From assembly GCA_900541975.1 (NCBI GenBank), contig UQLR01000008.1:35499-99498 (forward strand): DNA of 64,000 nt. The letters are read 5' to 3'. Below, one piece after another: positions 41,496-50,301 of this stretch. The position numbers and the translations under genes were made by a program. Position 1 is the first letter of the stretch. Each line of letters begins with the position of its first letter. The notes under the pieces are model-generated. The model did no database searches. It was not told the origin of the DNA and saw only the letters and a list, made by a program, of their open reading frames with translations. Source of the DNA: an uncultured Oscillospiraceae bacterium. Lineage in GTDB: Bacteria > Bacillota > Clostridia > Oscillospirales > Acutalibacteraceae.

Positions 41496-42332
41496 TTACC
41501 GCCGGCATACGATTTGCGTCTGCAAAAAATGGCACAGCTGCATAAGAGGCATTTCCTTTCCGCAAACTTCGTAAGCATACGGAGAAAGCTCCCCCAAAGC
41601 ATACTGCTGCTCGCCGTCATAAAGCGCGCATAAAAAATACTCGTCACTTATATTATAAGGCTTTAACTTCGCATACGGCCCCGGCAGTCTGACACGAAAC
41701 CGGTAAAGCAAAAGCCCAGGTAATTCTACCGCTGGAGGCTGTCCTGTAAAAACCACACATCCGTCCGACAAGGGGAGTTGTTCACGGATTTTTTGCGGAG
41801 CAATAATAACCTGGCAGTTTGCAAGAATCTTTGAATTTTTGTGTACGGCAATATACGCGCCGCTGCTTTCCATAATTTCCTCTGCTGCGTCTGCATATAT
41901 CGGGTAGTTTGCGCTGACCGCGTGGATGTAGGCGGAAAAAGGTAAAAGCGCGTTTAAAAGGCTGCTGTGCGCGCCCGCCGGGTCATACAGCCCAATTTTC
42001 AGGCGATATGGCTCAATGTCAAGCGCCTGCAAAACCTGCAGTGCACCGTTTTCCGCCATACGGTGCATAAACGCAAAACTGCGGTAACGCCGCAGTCCGG
42101 GCGGCAGCGGCTCTTTTCCGCTGTACAATAAGGCTGTTTTTCCTTCCCCCAGCACTTTTGTAAGCTTTCTCCATGAAATTGTTCTGCGTTTTCTTTCATA
42201 TAACACATGGTGTACAGTTACCTCTCTGTATGTGCGCCGTTCTATATGCAGCTGGTTTCTCTGCAGACACGCTCGCAACCTTTGCAACCCGTCCTGCGGC
42301 TGGTTCTCTTCAATTGTCAGTGCGGTAATCAT
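41496..42332 (-). CDS. Protein of unknown function (278 aa)
   Basis: I do not recognise this protein. The N-terminal third is rich in Arg and Lys. The middle (KIGLYDPAGAHSSLLNALLPF, IYADAAEEIMESSGAYIAV, CQVIIAPQKI) alternates strands and helices like a Rossmann-type fold. No signal peptide or membrane segment is evident. AAAGGGGTG precedes the ATG at 42332. It lies downstream of the glycolytic genes and upstream of mgtE on the same strand, with separate promoters on both sides. Similar uncharacterised proteins are, I think, scattered in Clostridia. Confidence 0.65.
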   Translation of the reverse strand: MITALTIEENQPQDGLQRLRACLQRNQLHIERRTYREVTVHHVLYERKRRTISWRKLTKVLGEGKTALLYSGKEPLPPGLRRYRSFAFMHRMAENGALQVLQALDIEPYRLKIGLYDPAGAHSSLLNALLPFSAYIHAVSANYPIYADAAEEIMESSGAYIAVHKNSKILANCQVIIAPQKIREQLPLSDGCVVFTGQPPAVELPGLLLYRFRVRLPGPYAKLKPYNISDEYFLCALYDGEQQYALGELSPYAYEVCGKEMPLMQLCHFLQTQIVCRR

Positions 42333-42487
42333 ATGGGCACCCCTTTGGTTTTGACAGTATAACTATGTATATGCCAATACCGCCGGCTTTATTGCACAAA
42401 AATTCTTTTACAAGCAATGCAACACTGCATGTTTCTTTTCTGCATTGTCTGTTCACCTGCGCTTTTGGGTATGTGTATAACGCAAGA

Positions 42488-42518
42488 AGAGGCATGGCAG
42501 TAAGCCAGCCATGCCTCT
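42488..42518 (-). terminator. Hairpin after gpmI
   Basis: AGAGGCATGGC (42488-42498) and GCCATGCCTCT (42508-42518) form an 11-bp stem just beyond the gpmI stop. The minus-strand T-tract is short (TCTTCTT). Confidence 0.65.
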
Positions 42519-42534
42519 TTGTACTTTTTCCATT

Positions 42535-44046
42535 TTATACAATAATGCTTTCCCCGTCCATTTCTTCGGGCTGCGGCAATCCCATAACCTTGAGCATTGT
42601 CGGCGCAATATCCGCTAGCCTGCCGCCCGTACGCAGCCTGCACGGATAACCCACAACGCAAAACGGAACAGGGTTTGTGGTGTGCGCCGTAAACGGCTCT
42701 CCGTCCTCTGCAACCATTTTATCCGCATTTCCGTGGTCTGCCGTAATCAACGAAACACCGCCCATTTTTGCAATTGCGTCCGTTACTCTGCCCACGCAAG
42801 TATCAACGGCTTCCACCGCCTTAACGGCCGCTTCAAACACACCGGTATGCCCTACCATATCGCAATTTGCAAAATTCAGAATGATCACGTCATATTGGCC
42901 GCTTTCAATTCGTCGTATACACTGGTCCGTTACCTCGTATGCACTCATTTCCGGCTGCAAATCATACGTTGCAACCTTTGGCGAGGCAACCAAAACCCTG
43001 TCTTCCCCCGGATAGGTCTTTTCCACGCCGCCGTTAAAGAAAAACGTTACATGCGCGTATTTTTCCGTTTCTGCAATACGCAGCTGTGTTAATCCCTTAT
43101 CCGATATATATTCTCCAAACGTATTTTTCAGCGACTGCGGCCGAAACGCGACGTCTACGTTGGGCATGGTCGCGTCATACTGCGTCATGCAGACATAGTG
43201 CAGTGGAAAAAAGCCCTTTTCCCGTGAAAAGCCGTCAAAGCTCTCATCTACAAAGCAGCGTGTAATTTCCCTTGCTCTGTCGGGCCGGAAATTAAAGAAA
43301 ATAATGCTGTCGTCTGCAGAAATCTGTGCATTTTCGGCACAGACCGTCGGGACAACAAATTCATCCGTTACGTTTGCATCATACGAATCCTGCACAGCCT
43401 GAACCGGGCAAACGCAGCGATTGCCTTTACCGTAAACCATAGCAGCATATGCCTTTTCCACACGTTCCCAACGGTTGTCCCTGTCCATTGCATAATAACG
43501 GCCCATTACGGTTGCAATTTTTCCTATACCCATTTCTTCCATTTTTTCCACGCAGGCGCGCACATATTCTTTTCCGCTGCTCGGCGGTACATCCCTGCCA
43601 TCCAAAAGCGCATGTACATACACCTTTTGCACACCCTGCCGCTTTGCCATTTCCAAAATAGCATATAAATGGCTGTTATGGCTGTGTACGCCGCCGTCTG
43701 ATAAAAGGCCCAGAATATGCAGGGCTGTACCTTTTTCCTTTACATTGCGCATAGCCTTTAAAAGTGCTTCGTTTTCAAAAAAACTTCCGTCGTCAACGGC
43801 CTTGGTAATTCTTGTCAGCTCCTGATATACAACACGCCCTGCGCCGATATTGGTATGACCGACCTCGCTATTCCCCATCTGTCCGTCCGGCAGACCAACG
43901 TCCATGCCAGAAGCGCCAATACGCGTCAACGGATTATTTGCAAACAGCCGGTCCAAATTAGGTGTCTTCGCCGCTTCAATGGCGTTTCCCTTATGGCCGC
44001 CAAAGCCAAAACCGTCCATAATAATCAAAATCAAAGGTTTTTTCAT
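42535..44046 (-). CDS. gpmI: 2,3-bisphosphoglycerate-independent phosphoglycerate mutase
   Basis: A 503-residue alkaline-phosphatase-superfamily enzyme. It has LIIMDGFG with metal Asp at the N-terminus, the phosphoserine nucleophile in QMGNSEVGHTNIGAGR (near residue 62), FNFRPDRAREI and the C-terminal metal site ITADHGNADKM. It interconverts 3- and 2-phosphoglycerate with two manganese ions. It is the last gene of pgk-tpiA-gpmI; eno and gapA are not adjacent. Confidence 0.96.
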   Translation of the reverse strand: MKKPLILIIMDGFGFGGHKGNAIEAAKTPNLDRLFANNPLTRIGASGMDVGLPDGQMGNSEVGHTNIGAGRVVYQELTRITKAVDDGSFFENEALLKAMRNVKEKGTALHILGLLSDGGVHSHNSHLYAILEMAKRQGVQKVYVHALLDGRDVPPSSGKEYVRACVEKMEEMGIGKIATVMGRYYAMDRDNRWERVEKAYAAMVYGKGNRCVCPVQAVQDSYDANVTDEFVVPTVCAENAQISADDSIIFFNFRPDRAREITRCFVDESFDGFSREKGFFPLHYVCMTQYDATMPNVDVAFRPQSLKNTFGEYISDKGLTQLRIAETEKYAHVTFFFNGGVEKTYPGEDRVLVASPKVATYDLQPEMSAYEVTDQCIRRIESGQYDVIILNFANCDMVGHTGVFEAAVKAVEAVDTCVGRVTDAIAKMGGVSLITADHGNADKMVAEDGEPFTAHTTNPVPFCVVGYPCRLRTGGRLADIAPTMLKVMGLPQPEEMDGESIIV

Positions 44047-44156
44047 ATGCCTCTTTCCTTTCCAAATGAAACTTCCTGTCTGGTTTCACTTTTTCATCTG
44101 CCCGTTTTTACCCCAGCCAGGTGAAAAAATGAAACACCAATTAAAAAGAAACCTTA

Positions 44157-44179
44157 CGGGGCGGAAATGTTCCGCCCCG
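44157..44179 (-). terminator. Terminator hairpin of tpiA
   Basis: CGGGGCGGAA and TTCCGCCCCG pair perfectly around ATG; on the minus strand it is followed by a T-rich run (TAAGGTTTCTTTTT). It lies between tpiA and gpmI, so gpmI may need read-through or its own promoter. Confidence 0.8.
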
Positions 44180-44189
44180 AATTCTATGT

Positions 44190-44957
44190 TTATTTTCCCG
44201 CCGCCTCTACGATGGCTGCAAATTTTTCTGCCACCAGTGAAGCGCCGCCGATCAGGCCGCCGTCCACATCGGGCTTACTCAAAAGCTCGTCTGCATTCTT
44301 TTCGTTCATGGAGCCGCCGTACTGAATGGTCACGCCGTCGGCCGCTTCTCTTCCGTATATATCCGCAAGCACATTGCGGATAATCGCGCAAACTTCCTGT
44401 GCTTGCTCGGCCGTTGCGGTTTTTCCCGTTCCAATTGCCCATACAGGCTCATATGCGATAATAATATTTTTCAGGTCTTCCTTTGCAACGCCGTTTAAGG
44501 CAAGCTTTGTCTGGGATTCTACCAACGCGGCGGTGATATCCATTTCACGCTGTGCAAGCGATTCCCCTACGCACAAAATTACCGTCAAGCCTTCCTCCAG
44601 TGCGGCCTTTACACGCTGGTTTACCGTAACGTCCGTTTCTCCAAAATACTGCCTGCGTTCACTGTGCCCAATAATAACATACGCTACGCCCATCTCTTTG
44701 AGCATGCCGGCGGAAATTTCCCCTGTAAACGCACCGGATTTTGCCCAATGGCAGTTTTCTGCACCAATCTTTATATTTGTTCCTTTCACAGCCGCAAGCG
44801 CGGCATCCAGATCCACGTAAGGAACACAGGCGATCACATCGCAGCCGGCGTCTTTGACAAGCGGTGCAATTTCCGCAAGCAGCGCCTTTGCTTCCTTTGG
44901 TGTTTTATTCATTTTCCAGTTGCCGGCAATAACGGCCTTTCTAAGCTGTTTATTCAT
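44190..44957 (-). CDS. tpiA: Triosephosphate isomerase
   Basis: A 255-residue TIM barrel with active-site Lys in AGNWKMN (near residue 15), His in IIGHSERRQYF and Glu in AYEPVWAIGTGKTA, plus the phosphate-binding GGSMNEKNA. It interconverts dihydroxyacetone phosphate and glyceraldehyde 3-phosphate. It lies between pgk and gpmI. Confidence 0.97.
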   Translation of the reverse strand: MNKQLRKAVIAGNWKMNKTPKEAKALLAEIAPLVKDAGCDVIACVPYVDLDAALAAVKGTNIKIGAENCHWAKSGAFTGEISAGMLKEMGVAYVIIGHSERRQYFGETDVTVNQRVKAALEEGLTVILCVGESLAQREMDITAALVESQTKLALNGVAKEDLKNIIIAYEPVWAIGTGKTATAEQAQEVCAIIRNVLADIYGREAADGVTIQYGGSMNEKNADELLSKPDVDGGLIGGASLVAEKFAAIVEAAGK

Positions 44958-44999
44958 CTTTCTGCTTCCTTTCCCGTATAGCGGTACGGTTTAAATTCT

Positions 45000-45027
45000 A
45001 AGGGCGGACAACACAGGATCCGCCCTT
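45000..45027 (-). terminator. Hairpin between pgk and tpiA
   Basis: AAGGGCGGA (45000-45008) and TCCGCCCTT (45019-45027). The T-tract on the minus strand is poor, so it may only reduce downstream transcription or stabilise the pgk message. Confidence 0.6.
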
Positions 45028-45043
45028 TCGTCTGTTTATTTTC

Positions 45044-46237
45044 TTATTTCTCATTCAGGCATGCAATGCCGGGCAGGATTAACCCTTCCAGGAATTCCAG
45101 CGAAGCGCCGCCGCCTGTGGAAATATGTGTCATCTTGTCTGCAAAGCCCAGCTTTTCAACCGCAGCAGCAGAATCGCCGCCGCCAATAATGGATATTGCA
45201 CCGCTTTCTGCAACTGCTTTTGCAACGGCAATGGTTCCAGCTGCAAAATTATCCCATTCCGAAACGCCCATTGGGCCGTTCCACACAACCGTGCCTGCGC
45301 CTTTTACCGCATTTGTAAACAGCTCCATGGTTTTGGGGCCAATATCCAAACCCATCCAGCCGTCTGGAATATTATCGGAATCGACAATTTTGGCCTGTGC
45401 ATCCGGCTTGTATTCGGTTGCAATCTTATTGTCCACCGGAATCAGGAACTTTACACCCTTTTCCTTTGCCTTCTGCATCATTTCCTTTGCAAGGTCAACC
45501 TTGTCATCTTCACAAATAGAAGTTCCAATCGAATAACCCTGCGCCTTAAAAAAGGTGTAGGCCATACCGCCGCCAATTATAAGCGTATCTACTTTTTCAA
45601 TCAGGTTGTTGATCACGCCAATTTTATCAGATACCTTAGCACCGCCCAAAATAGCAACAAACGGCCTTTTGGGATTTGTAAGCGCGCCGCCCATAATGGT
45701 AATTTCCTTTAAAATCAGGTATCCACACACCGCAGGCAGATAATCTGCAACGCCGGCTGTAGAAGCATGCGCCCTGTGCGCCGTTCCAAACGCATCATTT
45801 ACATAAATATCCGCCATTGAGGCAAGCTCTTTTGCAAGTTCGGGATCGTTCTTGGTCTCGCCAGGCATAAAACGCACATTTTCCAAAAGCTCTACATCGC
45901 CGTTTTGCAAAGAAGCAGCTATGCTTTTCGCACTTTCTCCTACAACGTCCTCCGCCATTTTTACTTCTTTACCCAGCACCTTGGAAAGATAAACCGCTAC
46001 AGGCGCCAAAGAGAATTTTTTATTGAATTCACCCTTTGGACGGCCCAAATGTGAGCAAAGAATAACCTTTGCGTCATGATCCACCAGATACCGGATGGTC
46101 TTCATCGCTTCGTCAATACGCTTTGTGTCTGTAATGTTGCCGTTTTCATCAAACGGAACATTAAAATCACAGCGGACCAGTACCTTTTTGCCTGCTACGT
46201 CGATATCTTCGACAGATTTTTTGTTCAAATAATCCAT
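45044..46237 (-). CDS. pgk: Phosphoglycerate kinase
   Basis: A 397-residue two-domain kinase with [31 protein letters not shown], the [11 protein letters not shown] hinge segment and the C-terminal [13 protein letters not shown] nucleotide site. It makes ATP from 1,3-bisphosphoglycerate. The start MDYLNKKS at 46237 is preferred because AGAAAGG lies 9 nt upstream; an in-frame ATG at 46246 touches that site. Confidence 0.96.
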   Translation of the reverse strand: MDYLNKKSVEDIDVAGKKVLVRCDFNVPFDENGNITDTKRIDEAMKTIRYLVDHDAKVILCSHLGRPKGEFNKKFSLAPVAVYLSKVLGKEVKMAEDVVGESAKSIAASLQNGDVELLENVRFMPGETKNDPELAKELASMADIYVNDAFGTAHRAHASTAGVADYLPAVCGYLILKEITIMGGALTNPKRPFVAILGGAKVSDKIGVINNLIEKVDTLIIGGGMAYTFFKAQGYSIGTSICEDDKVDLAKEMMQKAKEKGVKFLIPVDNKIATEYKPDAQAKIVDSDNIPDGWMGLDIGPKTMELFTNAVKGAGTVVWNGPMGVSEWDNFAAGTIAVAKAVAESGAISIIGGGDSAAAVEKLGFADKMTHISTGGGASLEFLEGLILPGIACLNEK

Positions 46238-46308
46238 GGTTGACATCCTTTCTGCATGTATAATTCCTTCGGTTTTAAGCCTGTAAATTTATGAACATTC
46301 GCTTATCT

Positions 46309-46337
46309 ATTGTATAACAGAAATTTCCATTTTTCAA
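46309..46337 (-). promoter_or_regulatory. Promoter of pgk-tpiA-gpmI
   Basis: Minus strand TTGAAA (46337-46332), 17-bp spacer and TACAAT (46314-46309), about 70 bases upstream of pgk. With no gapA upstream, this cluster appears to be transcribed on its own. Confidence 0.7.
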
Positions 46338-46413
46338 TACTTCTCAGATGCTATTTTGCAGGAATTTCTGATATTTTTCGTCCCACCTTTATAAAACGCG
46401 CGTATACGCAGCC

Positions 46414-46914
46414 CTATTCCTCCCAACTGTGTGTACGCAGCTGCCCCTGACACAAAAGCGACGGATAATTCCACTGCCGCAGCACCTCATATACACCAAT
46501 CGCCACCGCATTTGACAGGTTTAAGCTGCGCGCCTGAGAACACATCGGTATACGTACGGTGGTGTCCGGGTTCGCATACAGCAAATCTTCGGGCAACCCC
46601 GCCGTTTCTTTTCCAAACAGCAAATACGCGCCGTCCGGGTAATTTATGTCAGAGTGTATATGCCTGGCTTTTGTGGAAAAATAGTAGTACGGACCGTTTG
46701 TTTTTTTAAAAAAATCCTGCAAATTGTCATAATACGTTATATCCAGGAGATTCCAGTAGTCCAGGCCCGCCCGCCTGAGTGCTTTTTCGCTTGTATCAAA
46801 ACCCAGGGGCCGCACAAGATGCAGCCTGGCGCCTGTAACCGCACAGGTACGTGCAACATTGCCTGTATTTTGCGGAATTTCCGGTTCTACCATTACTATG
46901 TTCAGTTCCGCCAT
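46414..46914 (-). CDS. trmL: tRNA (cytidine/uridine-34-2'-O)-methyltransferase TrmL
   Basis: A 166-residue SPOUT-class methyltransferase, essentially one knotted domain. PEIPQNTGNVARTC near the start, LLFGKETAGLP and the knot motif IPMCSQARSLNLSNAVAIGVYE are diagnostic of TrmL/CspR. It methylates the wobble ribose of certain tRNA-Leu. The start MAELNIVMVEP at 46914 gives the family length; an AAAGGA site lies rather far upstream, so start choice is moderately certain. Confidence 0.92.
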   Translation of the reverse strand: MAELNIVMVEPEIPQNTGNVARTCAVTGARLHLVRPLGFDTSEKALRRAGLDYWNLLDITYYDNLQDFFKKTNGPYYYFSTKARHIHSDINYPDGAYLLFGKETAGLPEDLLYANPDTTVRIPMCSQARSLNLSNAVAIGVYEVLRQWNYPSLLCQGQLRTHSWEE

Positions 46915-47044
46915 AATTATGAACAGTCCTTTCGTTTTTATCATTTCTAAAAACTCACTGCAATAAATCAAATAAGGGGTGGAAAAAATAATGACAACGC
47001 AGCAAGCGTTAATTACAACAGGAGAAATCTGGAGGTGTTATAAA

Positions 47045-47227
47045 TTGGCAAAAAACACAATGAGTATGGTCAAGGGCATAGGCGCGGGCATTGCAACAGG
47101 CGTCGTTGTAGGTTATATGGGCAGCAAGCTTATGAAGACGTCCCCAAAGCGGATTAAAAAACGCGCGGGCAAAGCAATGCACGCAATGGGCGACCTGGTC
47201 GAAGGCGTATCTTATATGTTTAAATAA
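47045..47227 (+). CDS. Small glycine-zipper protein, possibly membrane-associated
   Basis: A 60-residue protein from a TTG start at 47045, 9 nt after GGAGG; the longer frame from 46979 lacks a comparable site. Residues about 12-30 (GIGAGIATGVVVGYMGSKL) form a short glycine-rich hydrophobic helix, followed by a strongly basic segment (SPKRIKKRAGKAM) and an amphipathic end. It resembles small YtxH-like proteins of Firmicutes in outline. Function unknown. It stands alone between trmL and a strong terminator. Confidence 0.6.
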   Translation: MAKNTMSMVKGIGAGIATGVVVGYMGSKLMKTSPKRIKKRAGKAMHAMGDLVEGVSYMFK

Positions 47228-47234
47228 CCAAACA

Positions 47235-47273
47235 AAATGTGCAGGGCATACATATTTATGTCCCTGCACATTT
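47235..47273. terminator. Bidirectional terminator between the small protein gene and mnmA
   Basis: AAATGTGCAGGG (47235-47246) and CCCTGCACATTT (47262-47273) pair perfectly and are followed by CTTTTTT on the plus strand. Confidence 0.88.
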
Positions 47274-47280
47274 CTTTTTT

Positions 47281-48360
47281 CTAATTTGGGACAATCGTTC
47301 CTCCGCCAACGACAACATCGCCATCGTAAAAAACAACGGCCTGCCCCGGTGTGATTGCGCGCTGCCTTTCAGTAAATTCAACAATAACCTCACTTTCTGA
47401 AAGCGGGTGCACCACCGCCTTTGCTTCCTTCTGGCTGTAACGTGTTTTTGCCGTCACATGCAGTGGCGTATCCAGTCCCTTTACTGCAATAAAATTTACA
47501 TCTCGCGCTTTCAGCCTGTTTGAAAACAGGTCCGTATTTTCACCCAGCGTAATCCGGTTGGAACCAGCATTCTTATCCAACACAAATAACGGATGCACAT
47601 AACTTATGCCAAGCCCTTTTCTTTGTCCAATGGTATAATGGATAATTCCTCTATGCCGGCCAAGGGGCGTACCGTCCTTATATATAAAATCTCCCGGCAC
47701 AGAAGCAACCCCCCATTCCTTTTCCAAAAAGCCTGCGTAATCTCCATCCTGAACAAAACAAATATCCTGGCTTTCCGCTTTTTGGGCGCTTACAAGCCCC
47801 ATATTCTGGGCAAGCTGCCGCGCCTGTTTTTTTTGCATCGAGCCAAGGGGAAACAGCGTTCCCGCAAGCTGGCGTTGGGTCAGCATATACAGGACATAGG
47901 TCTGGTCTTTTGTAACGTCTGCCGCTTTTTTCAGCAAATAGCGTCCGCTTGCACTGTCATACACGCGCTGTACATAATGCCCCGTCGCAATCAAATCATA
48001 TCCCATGGCTTGCGCCCGCTGCAAAAGCATTCCAAATTTAATATGCTTGTTACAGTCAATACAGGGGTTTGGCGTCAGCCCTTTTTTATACCCGCAGGCA
48101 AAGCGACTGATCACCTCTTGTTGGAACACATTGCAAAAATCAAAAACAACATGCGCAATCTCCAACTTATCGCAAACGCTTTTTGCATCCTGTATGGCAT
48201 CAGTCCCGGCGCCTGCAGATGTTGCTTCAGCCGCAGCGCCGTTGTCTGCAAACAGACGCAGCGTCACACCGCTGACGTGATAGCCCTGTTCCAAAAGCAG
48301 CGCTGCCGCTACAGAGCTGTCCACGCCGCCGCTCATGCCTACCAAAACCTTTTCCTGCAA
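47281..48360 (-). CDS. mnmA: tRNA 2-thiouridine synthase MnmA
   Basis: A 359-residue PP-loop ATPase. GMSGGVDSSVAA is at the N-terminus, the catalytic Cys in TPNPCIDCNKHIKF and the second Cys in SQDICFVQ form the persulfide relay, and the C-terminal barrel binds tRNA. It thiolates U34 of Glu, Gln and Lys tRNAs. The TTG start at 48360 follows GGGAGGTG by 8 nt. It is the last gene downstream of the arg-nadA run; its link to glnS/gltX function is only through tRNA substrates. Confidence 0.95.
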   Translation of the reverse strand: MQEKVLVGMSGGVDSSVAAALLLEQGYHVSGVTLRLFADNGAAAEATSAGAGTDAIQDAKSVCDKLEIAHVVFDFCNVFQQEVISRFACGYKKGLTPNPCIDCNKHIKFGMLLQRAQAMGYDLIATGHYVQRVYDSASGRYLLKKAADVTKDQTYVLYMLTQRQLAGTLFPLGSMQKKQARQLAQNMGLVSAQKAESQDICFVQDGDYAGFLEKEWGVASVPGDFIYKDGTPLGRHRGIIHYTIGQRKGLGISYVHPLFVLDKNAGSNRITLGENTDLFSNRLKARDVNFIAVKGLDTPLHVTAKTRYSQKEAKAVVHPLSESEVIVEFTERQRAITPGQAVVFYDGDVVVGGGTIVPN

Positions 48361-48421
48361 TTCTGCCTCACCTCCCGGCCAGCTTTCTGTTAAAGCATAA
48401 TTGCTTCTTTTTCACACACAT

Positions 48422-49339
48422 TTAGCCGCCCAATTCTATCATTTTATTAATACATCTTACAGCGGCAATCCTTTGTTCCTCTTCCATAATGATTTCTTCG
48501 CCGCCTGTTCCCTGCACGCAGTGCAGCACGTCTATCAGCGAGGTTGCTTTCATATCGGGACAGAGCAAACGACTGGAAAGCGGATAAAAGCTTTTTTCGG
48601 GACATGCGTATTGCAAATGCTGCGCAATGCTGATTTCTGTCCCAATAATAAACGCTTGGTGGTCAGACTGCTTTGCAAATTGCATAATGGCAGAGGTAGA
48701 ACCGACAAAGTCGGCATGTTTTAAAACCTCCGGTACACATTCCGGGTGCGCAAGCAGCAGCGCGTCTTTATGCTGTGCCCTGCTTTTTTGCGCCTGCTCC
48801 CCTGTTATGGCTGCATGCACCGGGCAGCAGCCGTCCATTAATACAACCTCTTTTTCCGGAAAGTGTTTTTTTACATAGCTTCCCAAATTCCGGTCAGGTA
48901 AAAACAGAATTTTATCATTTTTTATATTGCCAACGATCTGCAGCGCGGAAGAAGACGTTACGCATACGTCGCACTGCGTTTTCAACGCAGCGCTGGTGTT
49001 AATATACGCCACTACAGTAAACCCCGGGTTTTTCCTTTTAAAATCCGCAACCTGCTGCGGGGTAATCTGCTCAGCCATAGGGCATCCCGCACAGGGGCTG
49101 GATAAAATCACCTGTTTCTGTGGAGACAGCATTTTTACCGTCTCTGCCATAAAGCGGACCCCGCACAACACAATCACAGACTGCGGCGCAGTTTTTGCCA
49201 TAACGCTCAGCTGATAAGAATCGCCCGTAAAATCGGCAACTTCCAGAATATCGTGGGTCTGGTAGCTGTGCGCCAGTATGCATACGTTGTTTTCTTTCTT
49301 GAGTTGAAGAATTGCGTCCTGTATTTCTCTTAATTTCAT
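48422..49339 (-). CDS. nadA: Quinolinate synthase A
   Basis: A 305-residue iron-sulfur enzyme with AHSYQTHDILEVADF, LCGVRFMAETVKML, PDRNLGSYV and MDGCCPVHAAI, covering the three pseudo-symmetric domains and the cysteines expected to hold the 4Fe-4S cluster. It condenses iminoaspartate from NadB with dihydroxyacetone phosphate to quinolinate. The start MKLREIQDAI at 49339 removes a basic upstream extension that lies over argF. It sits 23 nt behind argF, about 35 kb from nadB-nadC. Confidence 0.94.
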   Translation of the reverse strand: MKLREIQDAILQLKKENNVCILAHSYQTHDILEVADFTGDSYQLSVMAKTAPQSVIVLCGVRFMAETVKMLSPQKQVILSSPCAGCPMAEQITPQQVADFKRKNPGFTVVAYINTSAALKTQCDVCVTSSSALQIVGNIKNDKILFLPDRNLGSYVKKHFPEKEVVLMDGCCPVHAAITGEQAQKSRAQHKDALLLAHPECVPEVLKHADFVGSTSAIMQFAKQSDHQAFIIGTEISIAQHLQYACPEKSFYPLSSRLLCPDMKATSLIDVLHCVQGTGGEEIIMEEEQRIAAVRCINKMIELGG

Positions 49340-49361
49340 CCCGCTATACCCCGTTGTCTGC

Positions 49362-50267
49362 TTACGCCATTGTTTTAACAAGCACGGCCTTTTGCGCGTG
49401 CAGGCGGTTTTCCGCTTCTTCAAAAATCTCCCCGGCGTGCGCCTCAAACACTTTTTCTGTAATCTCTTCCTCTCTGTGCGCCGGCAGGCAATGCTGTACC
49501 ATGGCGTCGGGCTTTGCCGCAGCCATTAGTTCGTCGTTAATCTGGTACCCTTTAAACGCCTGCGCACGTTTTTTCGCTTCCTCCTCCTGCCCCATGGAAG
49601 CCCATACATCTGTAATTACCACGTCTGCATCCTGTGCAGCGTCAAGTGGCGCCCTGTGCAGAGAAAACGCAGAACCATACGCCTTTGCAAATTCTAAAAT
49701 ACCGGCGTCGGGATCGTACCCCTGCGGACAGGCGACAGATACCTGCATACCGGTTTTCAGTCCGCCCACAATCAGAGAATGCATCATATTGTTGCCATCA
49801 CCGATAAAACACATCTTCAGGCCGTCCAAACGGCCCTTGTATTCACGGATCGTCATTAAATCTGCAAGCACCTGGCAGGGATGGCAAAAATCGGTAAGAC
49901 CATTAATGACAGAAATATTTCCATACCGTGCCAGCGCTTCCACCTCTTCCTGCGCAAACGTACGGATCATAATGCCGTCCAAAAAGCGGGACAATACCCT
50001 GGCTGTGTCCTGCACAGGTTCCCCCCTGCCAATCTGCAGGTCGTTTGCCGACAAAAATAACGGCATGCCGCCAAGCTGGTACATCCCCACTTCAAAAGAC
50101 ACTCTGGTTCTGGTAGACGCCTTTTGAAAAATCATACCCAATGTTTTTCCCTGCAAATGCCTGTGCGCAATTCCATGCTTCTGTTCATATTTCAACTGGT
50201 CTGCAAGGTTAAGTATATCAATGATTTCTTCTCCGGAAAGGTCCAATAGCTTTAATAAATGCTTCAT
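49362..50267 (-). CDS. argF: Ornithine carbamoyltransferase
   Basis: A 301-residue transcarbamylase with the carbamoyl phosphate motif STRTRVSFE, the DVWASMGQE segment, the ornithine-site HCLPAHR and the expected two-domain length. It converts ornithine to citrulline. The stop lies 23 nt before the nadA start. Confidence 0.95.
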   Translation of the reverse strand: MKHLLKLLDLSGEEIIDILNLADQLKYEQKHGIAHRHLQGKTLGMIFQKASTRTRVSFEVGMYQLGGMPLFLSANDLQIGRGEPVQDTARVLSRFLDGIMIRTFAQEEVEALARYGNISVINGLTDFCHPCQVLADLMTIREYKGRLDGLKMCFIGDGNNMMHSLIVGGLKTGMQVSVACPQGYDPDAGILEFAKAYGSAFSLHRAPLDAAQDADVVITDVWASMGQEEEAKKRAQAFKGYQINDELMAAAKPDAMVQHCLPAHREEEITEKVFEAHAGEIFEEAENRLHAQKAVLVKTMA

Positions 50268-50301
50268 CTCTTTCTTCCTTTCGTTTTAAGCTAAACGCTT
50301 T

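Noticed and set aside
49340-49447. N-terminal extension of NadA
   Set aside because: The 36 extra residues are basic, lie over the argF 3' end and are not part of the NadA fold.
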